From: Nonomuraea sp. NEAU-A123 | GTDB taxonomy: Bacteria; Actinomycetota; Actinomycetes; Streptosporangiales; Streptosporangiaceae | DNA length: 64,000 bases | Assembly: GCF_018603905.1 (NCBI RefSeq) | Contig: NZ_JAHFZZ010000001.1 | Coordinates: forward strand, 744,001 to 808,000 | Direction: 5' to 3' | In this document: positions 41,096 through 50,195 of the stretch, piece after piece | Layout: every line of letters begins with the position of its first letter | Numbering within the stretch: the stretch's first letter is position 1 | Made by a program: the position numbers and the translations under genes | The notes under the pieces: generated by a model | The model's database searches: none | What the model saw: only the letters and a program-made list of their open reading frames with translations | Told to the model about the DNA's origin: nothing

Positions 41096-41973
41096 CGGCG
41101 GTTCACCGCTTCGTTGAGTGCGTCCGACAGCAGGCTGAAGCCGACCGAGACCAGCAGGAGCAGCAGGGCCGGGCCGACGATGTACGTGGGTGACTGGGTG
41201 ACGAACCGCAGGCCGTTGTTCAGCAACACGCCGAGCGAGGGCGTCGGCGGCTGCACGCCGAGGCCGACGATGCTCAGCCCGGCCTCGATGTAGACGCCGA
41301 CGACCATCCAGACGGCGCCGTTGACGACGATGGCGTCCATGGCGTTCGGCAGCACGTGGCGTACGAGCAACTGCCATCGTGAGACGCCGAGCACCCGGGC
41401 GGCGAGGACGTACTCCCTGCTCTGCTGGGCCAGCCAGGCGCCGCGGGCGAGGCGTCCGGCGGTGGGGAGGCCGCTGATCAGGATCGTGAGGAAGAGCGCC
41501 GGCCAGCCCGGCTGGAGGATGGCGACCAGGCAGATCCCCAGGATCAGGCCCGGGAAGCCGATGACCACGTCGAGCAGCCGCTGCACCGCGGCGCCCAGGC
41601 GTTCGGAGATCACCCCGCTCAGGCCGAGCAGCGTGCCCACCGCCATGCTGAGGGGGACCGCGGTGAGGATGAGGCTCAGGTCGATGCGGAGCCCGTAGAG
41701 GCTGCGGACGAAGATGTCGCGGCCGAACTCGTCGACGCCGAAGATGTGCTTGCCCGACATCCCGGTCAGCGCCTGAGGCCCCTGCTGGTCGTAGCCACCG
41801 GGGAACAGCACGGGCGCGAGCAGGGCGGCGAGTCCCATGAGGACGAGGATCGACAGCCCGACCACCCCCTTCGGGGTGCGGAGTGCCGACAGGTAGCGGA
41901 CCAGGGTCGGGTTCAGTCGTCGGCGCGCCTCTGGGAGAGCCACGTCGGAGGGTGCCAGCGGAAGGTCTGCCAT
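41092..41973 (-). CDS. ABC importer permease, DppC type
   Basis: 293 residues. Six or so membrane helices with an N-terminal cytoplasmic stretch; FGVDEFGRDIFVRSLYGLRIDLSL and the EAA-like loop EYVLAARVLGVSRWQLLVRHVLPNAMD that touches the ATPase are diagnostic. Second of the paired permeases, with the DppB-type gene 2 bases upstream. Forms the membrane channel of the peptide/nickel/sugar-type importer. Confidence 0.92.
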   Translation of the reverse strand: MADLPLAPSDVALPEARRRLNPTLVRYLSALRTPKGVVGLSILVLMGLAALLAPVLFPGGYDQQGPQALTGMSGKHIFGVDEFGRDIFVRSLYGLRIDLSLILTAVPLSMAVGTLLGLSGVISERLGAAVQRLLDVVIGFPGLILGICLVAILQPGWPALFLTILISGLPTAGRLARGAWLAQQSREYVLAARVLGVSRWQLLVRHVLPNAMDAIVVNGAVWMVVGVYIEAGLSIVGLGVQPPTPSLGVLLNNGLRFVTQSPTYIVGPALLLLLVSVGFSLLSDALNEAVNRR

Positions 41974-41975
41974 GC

Positions 41976-42923
41976 CTACTCTCCCAATTTGATGCGCGGG
42001 TCAAGTCCTGCCAGGACGACCTCGGTGAGGATCTGACAGATCACCGCCACGAAGACGACAGCGAGGATCAGCACCTGCAACACGGTGAAGTCGCGGGTCT
42101 GCACGCTGGACACGGCGAGCTGGCCGAGTCCGTTGCGGTTGAAGATCGCCTCGATGATGACCGCGCCGGCGAGCAGGTTGCCGATCTGGAGCCCGACGGC
42201 CACGACCGCGGTTCCCACGCTGTTCCTCAGCACGTGCCGGAGGGTGATCCGGGTGGCCGACGCCCCCTTGCTCAGCGCGAGGTCGACGTAGTCCTCGTTC
42301 TTGACGGCGAGCATCTCCGCCTGCAGCAGGCGGGCGACGACCGCGGCCGAGGGCAGCGCCAGCGCGAACGCCGGCAGGATCAGGAACTGGAAGCCGATCG
42401 TCGGATCCGCCATGAAGCTGACCTCGCCGCTGACCGGCAACCAGCGGTTCAGCACGCCGAAGACCAGGATCAGCGCCAAGCCGGTGAGGAACGACGGAAT
42501 GGCGATGAAGAAGCTGTTGACCAGGTCGAGGCCGGCCCGCGCCCAGCGGCGCCGGGTCGAGCCGACCGCGACGCCCAGGGTCGTCCCTATCAGGATGACC
42601 AGGAGCGTCGCCAGCGCGGCGAGCTCGAGGGTGCTTCCGAGCCGGTCGCCGATGAGGCTCGCGACGCTGCGGCGCAGGAGGTAGGACTCTCCGAGGTTCC
42701 CCTGGAAGAGCCCGACGATCCAGTCCCAGTACTGCACCACCAGGGGCCGGTTCAGGCCCAGCTCCTGCCGGATCGCGGCGATGGCGGCCGCGGTCGAATC
42801 CGTGCCGGCGAGGGTGACGGCGACATCACCCGGCGCCAGCCGGGGCAGGGCGAAAGCGACGATCGAGCTCGCGAAGAGCACGAACACCACTGATGGGATC
42901 TTGCGTATCAGGAACCGGACCAT
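41976..42923 (-). CDS. ABC importer permease, DppB type
   Basis: 315 residues with the typical DppB start (VRFLIRKIPSVVFVLFASSIVAFALPRLAPGD) and EAA loop (EDYVDLALSKGASATRITLRHVLRNS). Six membrane helices. Works with the adjacent DppC-type permease. It is preceded by the solute-binding lipoprotein gene. Confidence 0.92.
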   Translation of the reverse strand: MVRFLIRKIPSVVFVLFASSIVAFALPRLAPGDVAVTLAGTDSTAAAIAAIRQELGLNRPLVVQYWDWIVGLFQGNLGESYLLRRSVASLIGDRLGSTLELAALATLLVILIGTTLGVAVGSTRRRWARAGLDLVNSFFIAIPSFLTGLALILVFGVLNRWLPVSGEVSFMADPTIGFQFLILPAFALALPSAAVVARLLQAEMLAVKNEDYVDLALSKGASATRITLRHVLRNSVGTAVVAVGLQIGNLLAGAVIIEAIFNRNGLGQLAVSSVQTRDFTVLQVLILAVVFVAVICQILTEVVLAGLDPRIKLGE

Positions 42924-42956
42924 CGTCTCGATACCGCCACTCGCTCTAAAGGTCGA

Positions 42957-44519
42957 TTACTTGGACAGCCACGCCCGGCTGATGTCGAGGAAGCCCATCT
43001 GAGTCGGTGCGAGGTCGTTCAGGGCGTTCGACCGCACCGTGAGGGTGGGGCGGGTGATCAGCGGGAGCACGAACGCCTCATCGGCGAAGTAGGCGTTGTA
43101 GTCGTGCAGCGCCTTCTGCTGGTCGGGCGTGGTGCTGGCGCTGGTGACCGCCTTCACGAGCCGGGTGTACTCGGGGCTCTTGAAGTGTGAGACGTTCTCG
43201 TCCGCCTGGAGCTCGGGGCGGCTCACGACGGCGCTCGCCGGTGAGAGGCCGTTGCTGTTCATCATCAGGAAGGCGGGAGTCCCCATGTTCTTGCTCGAGA
43301 CCTTGGCGTCGTAGTCGGCCGTGGCGATGACCGGCTTGGCGTCCAGCCCGACGGCGGCCAGGTTGTTCTTGACGATCTGGAAGACTCCGGTGGCCTCGGG
43401 CGTGTTCAGCATGGTCACGTCGAACGACGTGCCTGCCTTCACACCCGCCGCAGCCAGCAGCTGCTTGGCCTTGTCCGGCTGGTAGGTGTACTGCTTGGCC
43501 TGCGTGGCGTCGTAGCCGACCGTGGAGGCCCGCCACGGCAGGTTGGTCGCCTCGGCCTGGCCGCCCTCGACCTGCTGCACGATGCGGTCGCGGTCGATCG
43601 CGTACTGGATCGCCTGGCGCACGGCCTTGTTGTCGAACGGCGGCTTGGTCACGTCGAACCCGAGCGGGATCGCCGCGCCGCCGGACGACACGAGGGCGAA
43701 GCCCGGCTGCTGGCTCAGGCTTCGCGCGTCCAGCCCGGCCAGGCCGACGCCGTACTGGACCCGGCCGCTGCGGATGGCCGCGACCATCGCCGTCGGGTCC
43801 TTGATGAGGTTGATCTCGATGTTGTCGAGATGGGTGTTCTGGGCATCGCGGTATTTCGCGTACTTGCCGAGCTGGAGCTTGCCGCCCGGGGTCCACGACT
43901 TCCACTCGAAGCGTCCGGTGCCGTCCACCTTCTTGCCGGCCGCGTAGTCGGCGTAGGCGTCCTTGTTCGGGATCGGCATGGTCTCGAAGAGGTCGAAGAC
44001 GTTCGGCAGCGGCTGCTTGAAGGTCAGCGCCAGCTCGTAGTCGCCCGTCGCCTTCATGTCGGAGATCTGGGCGGCGATCGACTGGTTCGCCGCCCCCACC
44101 TTCGGGTCCTGGACCTGCTCGATGGCGAAGACGACGTCGGCCACGGTCAGCTTGCGGCCGCTGTGGAAGGTCACGTCGTCGCGGAGCTTGATGTCCAGGC
44201 TCTTGCCGTCCGGAGCCAGCGTCCAGGACTTGGCCAGGACGCCCTTGGGCTGTCCGGTCTTGGTGTCGATGAGGGTCAGCGTCTCGAAGACGGCGTACTC
44301 CCACAGGATGTTGCCGAACGAGGTCTTGAGGAAGGAGCCCGGTTCGGCTTCGGTCGTCTGGCCGACCACGAGAGTGCCGCCCTTGCTCGCCGTGCCGGCG
44401 GGCGCGGAGCTGCCGATGGCGCCTTGGGTGGCGGCACTGCATGCGGCGGACGCGAGCATCGCCGCGCCGGTGGCGCCTGCCGCGAGCCGGCGTCGCCAGG
44501 CGGATTTCGTCAGTGACAT
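42957..44519 (-). CDS. ABC importer solute-binding lipoprotein (SBP family 5)
   Basis: 520 residues from the ATG at 44519 (GAGGAG 7 bases upstream; an ATG six codons earlier is possible). Lipoprotein signal with Cys27 (ASAAC). Family 5 features: GTLVVGQTTEAEPGSF, LRDDVTFHSGRKLTVADVVFAIEQV, and DRDRIVQQVEGG. Family members bind peptides, nickel, opines or oligosaccharides; the dehydrogenases and isomerase nearby make a sugar-like ligand likely here. Confidence 0.9.
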   Translation of the reverse strand: MSLTKSAWRRRLAAGATGAAMLASAACSAATQGAIGSSAPAGTASKGGTLVVGQTTEAEPGSFLKTSFGNILWEYAVFETLTLIDTKTGQPKGVLAKSWTLAPDGKSLDIKLRDDVTFHSGRKLTVADVVFAIEQVQDPKVGAANQSIAAQISDMKATGDYELALTFKQPLPNVFDLFETMPIPNKDAYADYAAGKKVDGTGRFEWKSWTPGGKLQLGKYAKYRDAQNTHLDNIEINLIKDPTAMVAAIRSGRVQYGVGLAGLDARSLSQQPGFALVSSGGAAIPLGFDVTKPPFDNKAVRQAIQYAIDRDRIVQQVEGGQAEATNLPWRASTVGYDATQAKQYTYQPDKAKQLLAAAGVKAGTSFDVTMLNTPEATGVFQIVKNNLAAVGLDAKPVIATADYDAKVSSKNMGTPAFLMMNSNGLSPASAVVSRPELQADENVSHFKSPEYTRLVKAVTSASTTPDQQKALHDYNAYFADEAFVLPLITRPTLTVRSNALNDLAPTQMGFLDISRAWLSK

Positions 44520-44897
44520 CGATACTCCTCGAGACATTCTGGGTGCGGGGGGTGTACCAAGGTGTCGGGAATTGTACAGTCAGCCCGATTTGTCCCCTGG
44601 CGAGGAGCATGCTTCGTGACTTGGACAGGCACAACCCGCCGCTTTTAGTTTTATTCCCGTCATAAAGGGAGTGTTTTCGGCTCGGCCTCGCCGTCCGCAG
44701 CCGAAGACGGCCGAGATGATCACCGAGCGCCGAACGGGTTCGGCAGCGTGATCGCCAGGCATTCGCACCGTCGTCACCGTCCTTCAGGTGGTGGCCTCAC
44801 ACCCTAGGACGGAGGGTTCCGGCAGGCCCTCGCACCGGTTCGCTGACCGGAACAGCCCGTCACGTCGACCGGCACGCGGCAGATAGCGTCCGGGACC
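44520..44897. other. Intergenic control region between the SBP and dehydrogenase genes
   Basis: 378 bases between divergent genes. It holds the ribosome site and promoter area of the importer operon, an A/T-rich block (TTTTAGTTTTATTCCC near 44641), and the motif at 44841 close to the dehydrogenase. No gene or RNA structure is recognised. Confidence 0.5.
44841..44858. promoter_or_regulatory. CGCTGACCGGAACAGCCC motif upstream of the dehydrogenase
   Basis: Third copy of CGCTSACCGGAAC, 40 bases before the ATG at 44898; also shares GAACAGSCC with the copy at 35384. Confidence 0.5.
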
Positions 44898-45830
44898 ATG
44901 CCTCTCACATACGGGTTCATCGACTACGGCGGTCCTGACCTCCAGCGCTTTCTCGACGTTCCCGCGCCCGAGCCGGACCAGGGCGAAGTGCTCGTCGAGG
45001 TGCGCGCGGCCGGCGTCAACCCGGTGGACTGGAAGGTCCGTGCCGGTATGCACCGCGGCTTCCTGCCGCTGAAGCTGCCCGCGACCCTCGGCCGTGAGGT
45101 CGCGGGGACCGTTGTACGGACCGGGCCGGGAGTCACCGAACTCGCCGTCGGGGACAAGGTCTTGGGCAGTACGGTCGGCGGCAGCGGCGGGTACGCCGAG
45201 CTGGCGCTGCTGCCGGTGGCACGGGCGGCGCGGATGCCGGACGGACTGTCGTTCATCGACGCGGCGGCGCTGCCGATCGCGGCGGGGACCGCCTATGAGG
45301 CGCTCTCCGTCCTCGGCCCGGCTCCGGGGCAGACGCTGCTGATCCTGGGCGCCGGCGGGGGAGTCGGCACGGTCGCGGCCCAGCTCGCGGTCATGGGCGG
45401 CGTCGCCGTCGTGGGCACCGGGAGCCAGGCGAAGCGCGCGTTCATCGAGTCCCTCGGCGCCACGGCGGTCGCCTACGATCGCGACGACCTCGCGCGCCGG
45501 CTCCAGGAGCTGCTTCCGGGTGGGGCCGACGCGGTCCTCGATCTGGCCGGTGGTGACGCGCTCGACGGCGTCGCCGGCGTCATCACCGCCCGGACGCGGG
45601 TGAGCAGCGTGGCCGATGAGGAGACCGTCGCCCGCTTCGGCGCGCGCCCCCTGATGCGCGTCGGTGACCCGGCGACGCTGTCGGCCGTGGCCGAGCTGGT
45701 GGCCGCCGGGAAGCTGGACCCGTGCGTCCGCCGGGTGTTCCCGCTGTCCGCGGCGGGCGACGCGCTCGCCCTGGTGGAGTCCGGCCACGCGTCCGGCAAG
45801 GTCGTCCTCGACGTCGCCGGACGGCGCTGA
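44898..45830 (+). CDS. NADP-dependent quinone oxidoreductase-like dehydrogenase (MDR family)
   Basis: 310 residues. GEVLVEVRAAGVNPVDWKVRAG, LGREVAGTVVRTGPGV, and the nucleotide loop ILGAGGGVGTVAAQLA identify a zinc-free MDR enzyme reducing a carbonyl or quinone. It is the second such gene in the window; the one at 34418 is in the ring-cleavage operon. The shared upstream motif suggests a common regulator. Its 3' end is followed by a 15-base direct repeat. Confidence 0.85.
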   Translation: MPLTYGFIDYGGPDLQRFLDVPAPEPDQGEVLVEVRAAGVNPVDWKVRAGMHRGFLPLKLPATLGREVAGTVVRTGPGVTELAVGDKVLGSTVGGSGGYAELALLPVARAARMPDGLSFIDAAALPIAAGTAYEALSVLGPAPGQTLLILGAGGGVGTVAAQLAVMGGVAVVGTGSQAKRAFIESLGATAVAYDRDDLARRLQELLPGGADAVLDLAGGDALDGVAGVITARTRVSSVADEETVARFGARPLMRVGDPATLSAVAELVAAGKLDPCVRRVFPLSAAGDALALVESGHASGKVVLDVAGRR

Positions 45831-45875
45831 GACTCACCCCGCCGCGCCCGGCCGCCCGCCGCTGAGACTCACCCC
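45826..45875 (+). repeat. Direct repeat GCTGAGACTCACCCC around the dehydrogenase stop
   Basis: Identical 15-base copies at 45826-45840 (containing the stop codon) and 45861-45875, 35 bases apart. Probably a small local duplication. Confidence 0.7.
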
Positions 45876-45885
45876 CTCCGCGGGG

Positions 45886-46986
45886 TCACTTCTCGAAGCG
45901 GCCGGCCGGGCGGTCGCACGTGCTCTCCAGGCGGGTGACCTGCCCGGGCCCGTCGATCGCGGACAGCGCCTCGAGCACGTGGAAGGCGAACGCGGCGTTG
46001 GCGCGGTGCGCTCCGCCCTCGATCGCGTCGGCCAGATCCCGTACGCCGAGCCCGCGGCGGGCCTGCTCCTTGGTGCCGACCGCGCCGAACAACTCGACCA
46101 CGGGCGGCAGAACGGACCAGTCCGCGTTGCCGTGCCGCCGCACCCGTACGTCACCGTCGAAGTGGTTGGGATTGGGCACCGTGAGCGTGCCTTCGGTGCC
46201 GTAGATCTCGATGGCGGGCAGATCGCTGTCCCAGACGTCGAAGCTCATCATCGTCGTGCCGATGACCCCGGAATCGAAGACCAGGACGGCCGAGGCGTGG
46301 GTCGGCACCTCGACGTCGATGGAGTCCACGGCCCGGTCCGGCGCGGTCACCGTGCGCACCGGCGCGCCGATGCGGGCGGCTCCCGCCACGGAGCTGACGG
46401 GGCCGAGCAGGTTCACCAGGATCGCGAGATAGTACGGCCCCATGTCCAGGACGGGGCCGCCGCCGGCCTGGAACAGGAAGCGCGGATCCGGATGCCAGGT
46501 CTCGGCCTTGCTGTGCCGGATGAACGCCGACGCGCCGATGGGTTCGCCGATCAGCCCCTCGTCGAGCGCCTTGCGCGCGGTCTGGCTGGCGCTGCCGAGG
46601 AAGGTGTCCGGAGCGGAGCCGAGAACACGCCCGCTGGCCGCGGCCGCCGCCAGCACCGTCTTCGCGTCGGCGACGGTCGTGGCCAGCGGCTTCTCGACAT
46701 AGACGTGCTTGCCGGCGTCGAGCGCCCGCATGATGGTGCTCGCGTGGTGCACCGGCGGGGTCAGGTTGACCACGATGTCGATCGAGTCGTCGGCGTAGAG
46801 CTCGTCGGCGTCTCCCCAGCCCAGGATGCCGTGCTCGCCGGCGGCCCGCTTGGCCCGGTCGACGTCGATGTCGCCGACGCGGACGATCTCAAGCTCCGGA
46901 TACCGGGCCATGCCGGTGACGTACCGGCTGAAGATGTTGCCGCTACCGAGGATGCCGATGCGATGGTGCTGAGGCTGAGTTGCCAC
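45886..46986 (-). CDS. Gfo/Idh/MocA-family oxidoreductase
   Basis: 366 residues. NAD(P) Rossmann start HRIGILGSGNIFSRYVTGMA, family motif VYVEKPLATT (EKP), and the C-domain HADNDS-type strands (GGGPVLDMGPYYLAILVNLLGPV). Oxidises or reduces a sugar, inositol or related polyol. Downstream of the second dehydrogenase of the same family in the same direction, with 38 bases between. Confidence 0.9.
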   Translation of the reverse strand: MATQPQHHRIGILGSGNIFSRYVTGMARYPELEIVRVGDIDVDRAKRAAGEHGILGWGDADELYADDSIDIVVNLTPPVHHASTIMRALDAGKHVYVEKPLATTVADAKTVLAAAAASGRVLGSAPDTFLGSASQTARKALDEGLIGEPIGASAFIRHSKAETWHPDPRFLFQAGGGPVLDMGPYYLAILVNLLGPVSSVAGAARIGAPVRTVTAPDRAVDSIDVEVPTHASAVLVFDSGVIGTTMMSFDVWDSDLPAIEIYGTEGTLTVPNPNHFDGDVRVRRHGNADWSVLPPVVELFGAVGTKEQARRGLGVRDLADAIEGGAHRANAAFAFHVLEALSAIDGPGQVTRLESTCDRPAGRFEK

Positions 46987-47025
46987 GTTCTGTCGGTCCT
47001 TCCTTAGATGGATCCTGGATCGTGA

Positions 47026-48159
47026 TCACTCGACCACGCTCCAGGTGAGGCTCTCGTCGGCACGCAGTACCGCGTCGATCAGCCGTGCCGAGCGGACGCC
47101 GTCGGCGGCGGTCGGCAGCCCCACGACCGGCAGGCCGGCCATGGCCGAGTAGGCGTCGTCGACGAACGCGCGGAAGCAGTCGCCGTAGCCCTGCGCGTGC
47201 CCCGCGGGAAGGGTGGCCAGCCGGCGCTGCTCGGCCGATCCCTGGCTCGGATCCCGCACGACGATCTGTGCGCCCTCGGTGTTGCCGAGCCACACCGCCT
47301 CCGGATTCTCCTGGTCGAACACGGCACTGCCGGCCGCGCCGTCGAGCTCGAACCAGAGCCGGTTCTTGCGTCCGGCGGAGACCTGCGACACCGTCAGCGA
47401 GCCGAGGACACCCTCCGCCGTCCGCAGCAGGACGGTGGCCACATCCTCGGTCGTCACCGGCCGCAGATGGTCCGATGTCGTTCCGCTGGCCGGACCGAAG
47501 GTCGAGCCGCTGCCCGCGGGGCGCTCGGGCTTGGTGATGCCGAGCCGTGCCGTCACCTCGTGGAACCGCACTCCGGCCACCCATTCGACGAGGTCGCACC
47601 AGTGGGAGCCGATGTCGGCGAAAGCGCGGGAAGGCCCGCCCAGCGCGGCGTCGACGCGCCAGTTCGCGGTGCCGGCGTCGAGCATCCAGTCCTGCAGGTA
47701 GCTGCCGTGCAGGAGTTGCCAGGCGCCGAAGTCCCCGTTCATCCGGCGGGCCCGGATCTCACGGACCAGCGGGTGATAGCGGTACACGTACGGGACGGCG
47801 AGCGTGCGGCCCGTCTCGGCGGCCACCGAGGCGAGCCGCTGAGCGTCGGCGAGCGATGTCGCGATCGGCTTCTCGCAGATCACGTGCTTGCCGGCCCGCA
47901 GCGCCGCCACCGCCTGGTCGGCGTGCAGCGCGTTCGGCGTGCAGATGTGCACGACGTCCACCGCGTCATCGGCGAGCACGGCCGCGAGGTCCGGATAGCG
48001 AACCGGGACGTCCCATTCGTCGGCGAGTACGGCGGAACGGCTCGGGCTGGAACCGACGACGCCCCGCACGGTCGCGCCGACGCCGCGAAGGGCCCCCGCA
48101 TGGACCGAACCGATGAGGCCGGCGCCGATAATGACGGCTTGAGTGCGCGGATGCGCCAC
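47026..48159 (-). CDS. Gfo/Idh/MocA-family oxidoreductase (second)
   Basis: 377 residues from the GTG at 48159, 7 bases after GGAGG; the ATG at 48189 lies before that site. Rossmann motif AVIIGAGLIGSVHAGAL, HVICEKPIATSLADA (EKP) and the C-domain PSRAFADIGSHWCDLVEWVAG with the catalytic Lys/His region. Paired with the first member; tandem Gfo/Idh genes commonly make and then use a keto-sugar. Divergent from a ROK regulator. Confidence 0.9.
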   Translation of the reverse strand: MAHPRTQAVIIGAGLIGSVHAGALRGVGATVRGVVGSSPSRSAVLADEWDVPVRYPDLAAVLADDAVDVVHICTPNALHADQAVAALRAGKHVICEKPIATSLADAQRLASVAAETGRTLAVPYVYRYHPLVREIRARRMNGDFGAWQLLHGSYLQDWMLDAGTANWRVDAALGGPSRAFADIGSHWCDLVEWVAGVRFHEVTARLGITKPERPAGSGSTFGPASGTTSDHLRPVTTEDVATVLLRTAEGVLGSLTVSQVSAGRKNRLWFELDGAAGSAVFDQENPEAVWLGNTEGAQIVVRDPSQGSAEQRRLATLPAGHAQGYGDCFRAFVDDAYSAMAGLPVVGLPTAADGVRSARLIDAVLRADESLTWSVVE

Positions 48160-48210
48160 GTTCAGACCTCCAAAAGACTGTTTGGCCATATCCGAGCATG
48201 ATTGAGGCTA

Positions 48211-48239
48211 TTGACAGCCACAAGATGCCATCTTTAGTT
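48211..48239 (+). promoter_or_regulatory. Promoter of the ROK gene; leaderless message likely
   Basis: TTGACA (48211-48216), 17-base spacer, TTAGTT (48234-48239). The expected start of transcription falls at about 48246, at the ATG (48247), which has no ribosome site, so the mRNA is probably leaderless. Confidence 0.55.
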
Positions 48240-48246
48240 TCATCGC

Positions 48247-49464
48247 ATGCAAAAAGACGGGAAATCCGGCGTCGACGCCGTGCCGGCACCTGTGGCCATC
48301 GCGCTGCACCGGGTGCTGGGGATGATCGCCGCCGGCGAGGCGACCAGCCGCGCGGCGATCGCGCGGCTCACCGGCCTCGCCCGGTCGACCGTCAGTCAGC
48401 AGGTGGACAGCCTGATCGGCGCCGGCATCGTCGAGGAGACCGAGTCGAGCCAGTCGGTACGCGGCCGGCCGCCCCGGGCACTCACCATCAGCCCGCGCGC
48501 CGGCACGATCGCCGTGGCCGATGTGGACGTGGCCGCGACCCAGCTCGCGATCGCCGACCTCGGCGGCACCATCATCGGCCGCGACCTCGTCAACCTGCCC
48601 GTCGACCGCGGTCCCGAGGAGCTCCTGGCCGAGGTGTCCGGGCGGCTGCGTTCGATGCTCGCCGAGCACGGCCATGATCCGGCTCGGGTCCGTCACGTCG
48701 TCGCCGGCCTTCCGGCCCCCGTCGACTTCCAGCGCGGCTGCGCGGTGCGCCCGCCGATCATGCCCGGCTGGGACGGCTACCCGGTCGGGGACTACCTGCG
48801 CGGGCAGTTCGGCGCTCCCGTCACGGTCGACAACGACGTGAACCTGATGGCCCTGGGCGAGGCGACCCAGGAGATGGCCGACACGCCGCTGCTGGTCATC
48901 AAGGTCGGGTCGGGCATCGGCGCCGGCATCGTCACGGCGGACGGCTCGGTGCATCGCGGCGCCGACGGCGCGGCCGGCGACATCGGGCACATCCGGGCGT
49001 CCACGCGGCGGGACATCGTCTGCAGGTGCGGCAAGTTCGGCTGCCTGGAGGCCGTCGCGAGCCATCGCGCGGTGCTCGCCGACCTCGGCATCGCATCGTC
49101 GTCGTTCGACGACCGGCTGTCCGCCTCGCGCGAGCTGGCCCGCCTGGTGGCCGACAGCGACACCAGCGCGCTGCACAGAATCCGCCAGGCGGCCGCCGAC
49201 ATCGGCGAGGTCGTGGCGATGCTGATCCACACGCTGAATCCGCGCATGCTGGTGCTCGGCGGCCCCTTGAGCGAGCTGCAGGACGAGATCCTGTCCGGAG
49301 TCCGCGCGGCGGTCTACGAACAGGCGTTGCCGCTGGCGACGCGTAAGCTCATCATCACCCCGAGCCAGCTCGGCGCCGACGCGGGGATCATCGGCGCGAT
49401 CGCCCTGGCGGGCCGAGAGGTCTTCAGCCAGGCGGGCGTGGGACGGCTGCTCGCCGAGGTGTGA
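48247..49464 (+). CDS. ROK-family transcriptional regulator (NagC/XylR type)
   Basis: 405 residues. N-terminal winged helix (RAAIARLTGLARSTVSQQVDSLIGAGIVEE), then a sugar-kinase-like ROK domain with DNDVNLMALGE, GSGIGAGIV and the zinc motif CRCGKFGCLEAVAS. The conserved His before it (GDIGHI) completes the zinc site. Such proteins release DNA on binding a sugar. Divergent from the two Gfo/Idh genes, hence likely their regulator and perhaps that of the importer. Confidence 0.9.
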   Translation: MQKDGKSGVDAVPAPVAIALHRVLGMIAAGEATSRAAIARLTGLARSTVSQQVDSLIGAGIVEETESSQSVRGRPPRALTISPRAGTIAVADVDVAATQLAIADLGGTIIGRDLVNLPVDRGPEELLAEVSGRLRSMLAEHGHDPARVRHVVAGLPAPVDFQRGCAVRPPIMPGWDGYPVGDYLRGQFGAPVTVDNDVNLMALGEATQEMADTPLLVIKVGSGIGAGIVTADGSVHRGADGAAGDIGHIRASTRRDIVCRCGKFGCLEAVASHRAVLADLGIASSSFDDRLSASRELARLVADSDTSALHRIRQAAADIGEVVAMLIHTLNPRMLVLGGPLSELQDEILSGVRAAVYEQALPLATRKLIITPSQLGADAGIIGAIALAGREVFSQAGVGRLLAEV

Positions 49465-49470
49465 GGGTGG

Positions 49471-50061
49471 TCAGGTGGGGTCGCCCGATCGCTGTGAGAA
49501 GCGGTTGACCAGGAGGGCCAGTCGCCGCTCGTGGTCCTCGGGCGGGAGCCTGCCGCCACGCATCAGCGTCACCAGTCCGTGCAGGCCGGCCCAGAGGGTC
49601 TCGGTGAGCGTGCCCAGTTCGTCGTCGCCGGTATGTGGCCGCAGCGCCTGGCTCAGTTCGCCGAAGGCCGCGTGCAGGACGGGTGGTGCTTGGGGGGTGG
49701 CGAAGGGCAGGTTGACGGTCTGGCTGAACATGGCGTCGTACAGCGCGGGCCGTCGTTCGGCGAAGTCCGCGTAGGCGGCGCTGACCTCGGCGAGAGCGTG
49801 TCGAGGGTCGCTTGCCGAGATGCGGGCCGCGCGCAGGTCGGCGGCCAGGTCGGCGAAGCCCTCCACGGCCACCGCGGCCATGATGGCGTCCTTGCCCTTG
49901 AAGTGGCTGTAGAGCACCGGCTGGCTGTATTCGACGCGTTCGGCCAGGCGCCGGGTCGTCACCGCCTCCCAGCCCTCGGCCTCGGCCAGCGCGCGGGCGG
50001 CTGTGACGATCAGCTGTTCCCGCTCCGCACGCTCGCGCTCCCGACGCTCCTGAATCGACAT
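49471..50061 (-). CDS. TetR-family transcriptional regulator
   Basis: 196 residues from the ATG at 50061 (MSIQERRERERAERE); a longer reading to 50178 crosses the operator. HTH at about 15-60 (LIVTAARALAEAEGWEAVTTRRLAERVEYSQPVLYSHFKGKDAIMAAV), followed by a TetR_C helical domain. Divergent from the NmrA-like gene with a palindrome in between, so that gene is its likely target. Confidence 0.86.
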   Translation of the reverse strand: MSIQERRERERAEREQLIVTAARALAEAEGWEAVTTRRLAERVEYSQPVLYSHFKGKDAIMAAVAVEGFADLAADLRAARISASDPRHALAEVSAAYADFAERRPALYDAMFSQTVNLPFATPQAPPVLHAAFGELSQALRPHTGDDELGTLTETLWAGLHGLVTLMRGGRLPPEDHERRLALLVNRFSQRSGDPT

Positions 50062-50071
50062 GCTGCCAACT

Positions 50072-50084
50072 CTAGCATCGCTAG
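50072..50084. promoter_or_regulatory. CTAGC-ATC-GCTAG operator
   Basis: 5-bp perfect arms around 3 bases, 10 bases upstream of the TetR start and in the divergent region with the NmrA-like gene. Confidence 0.55.
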
Positions 50085-50195
50085 CACTCCTGTCGATGCT
50101 CTGACTATTTCGGGCGATGTCACATTCCTTCCACGCGCGGTGTCGGACAAGCGGACCCTCGAAAAACGGGAGTCCCAAACGAGCTTGGAGCAGAT

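Noticed and set aside
41096..42004. N-terminal extension of the fused ABC ATPase
   Set aside because: It overlaps the whole DppC-type gene in another frame; the ATG at 41095 overlapping the permease stop is the normal operon start.
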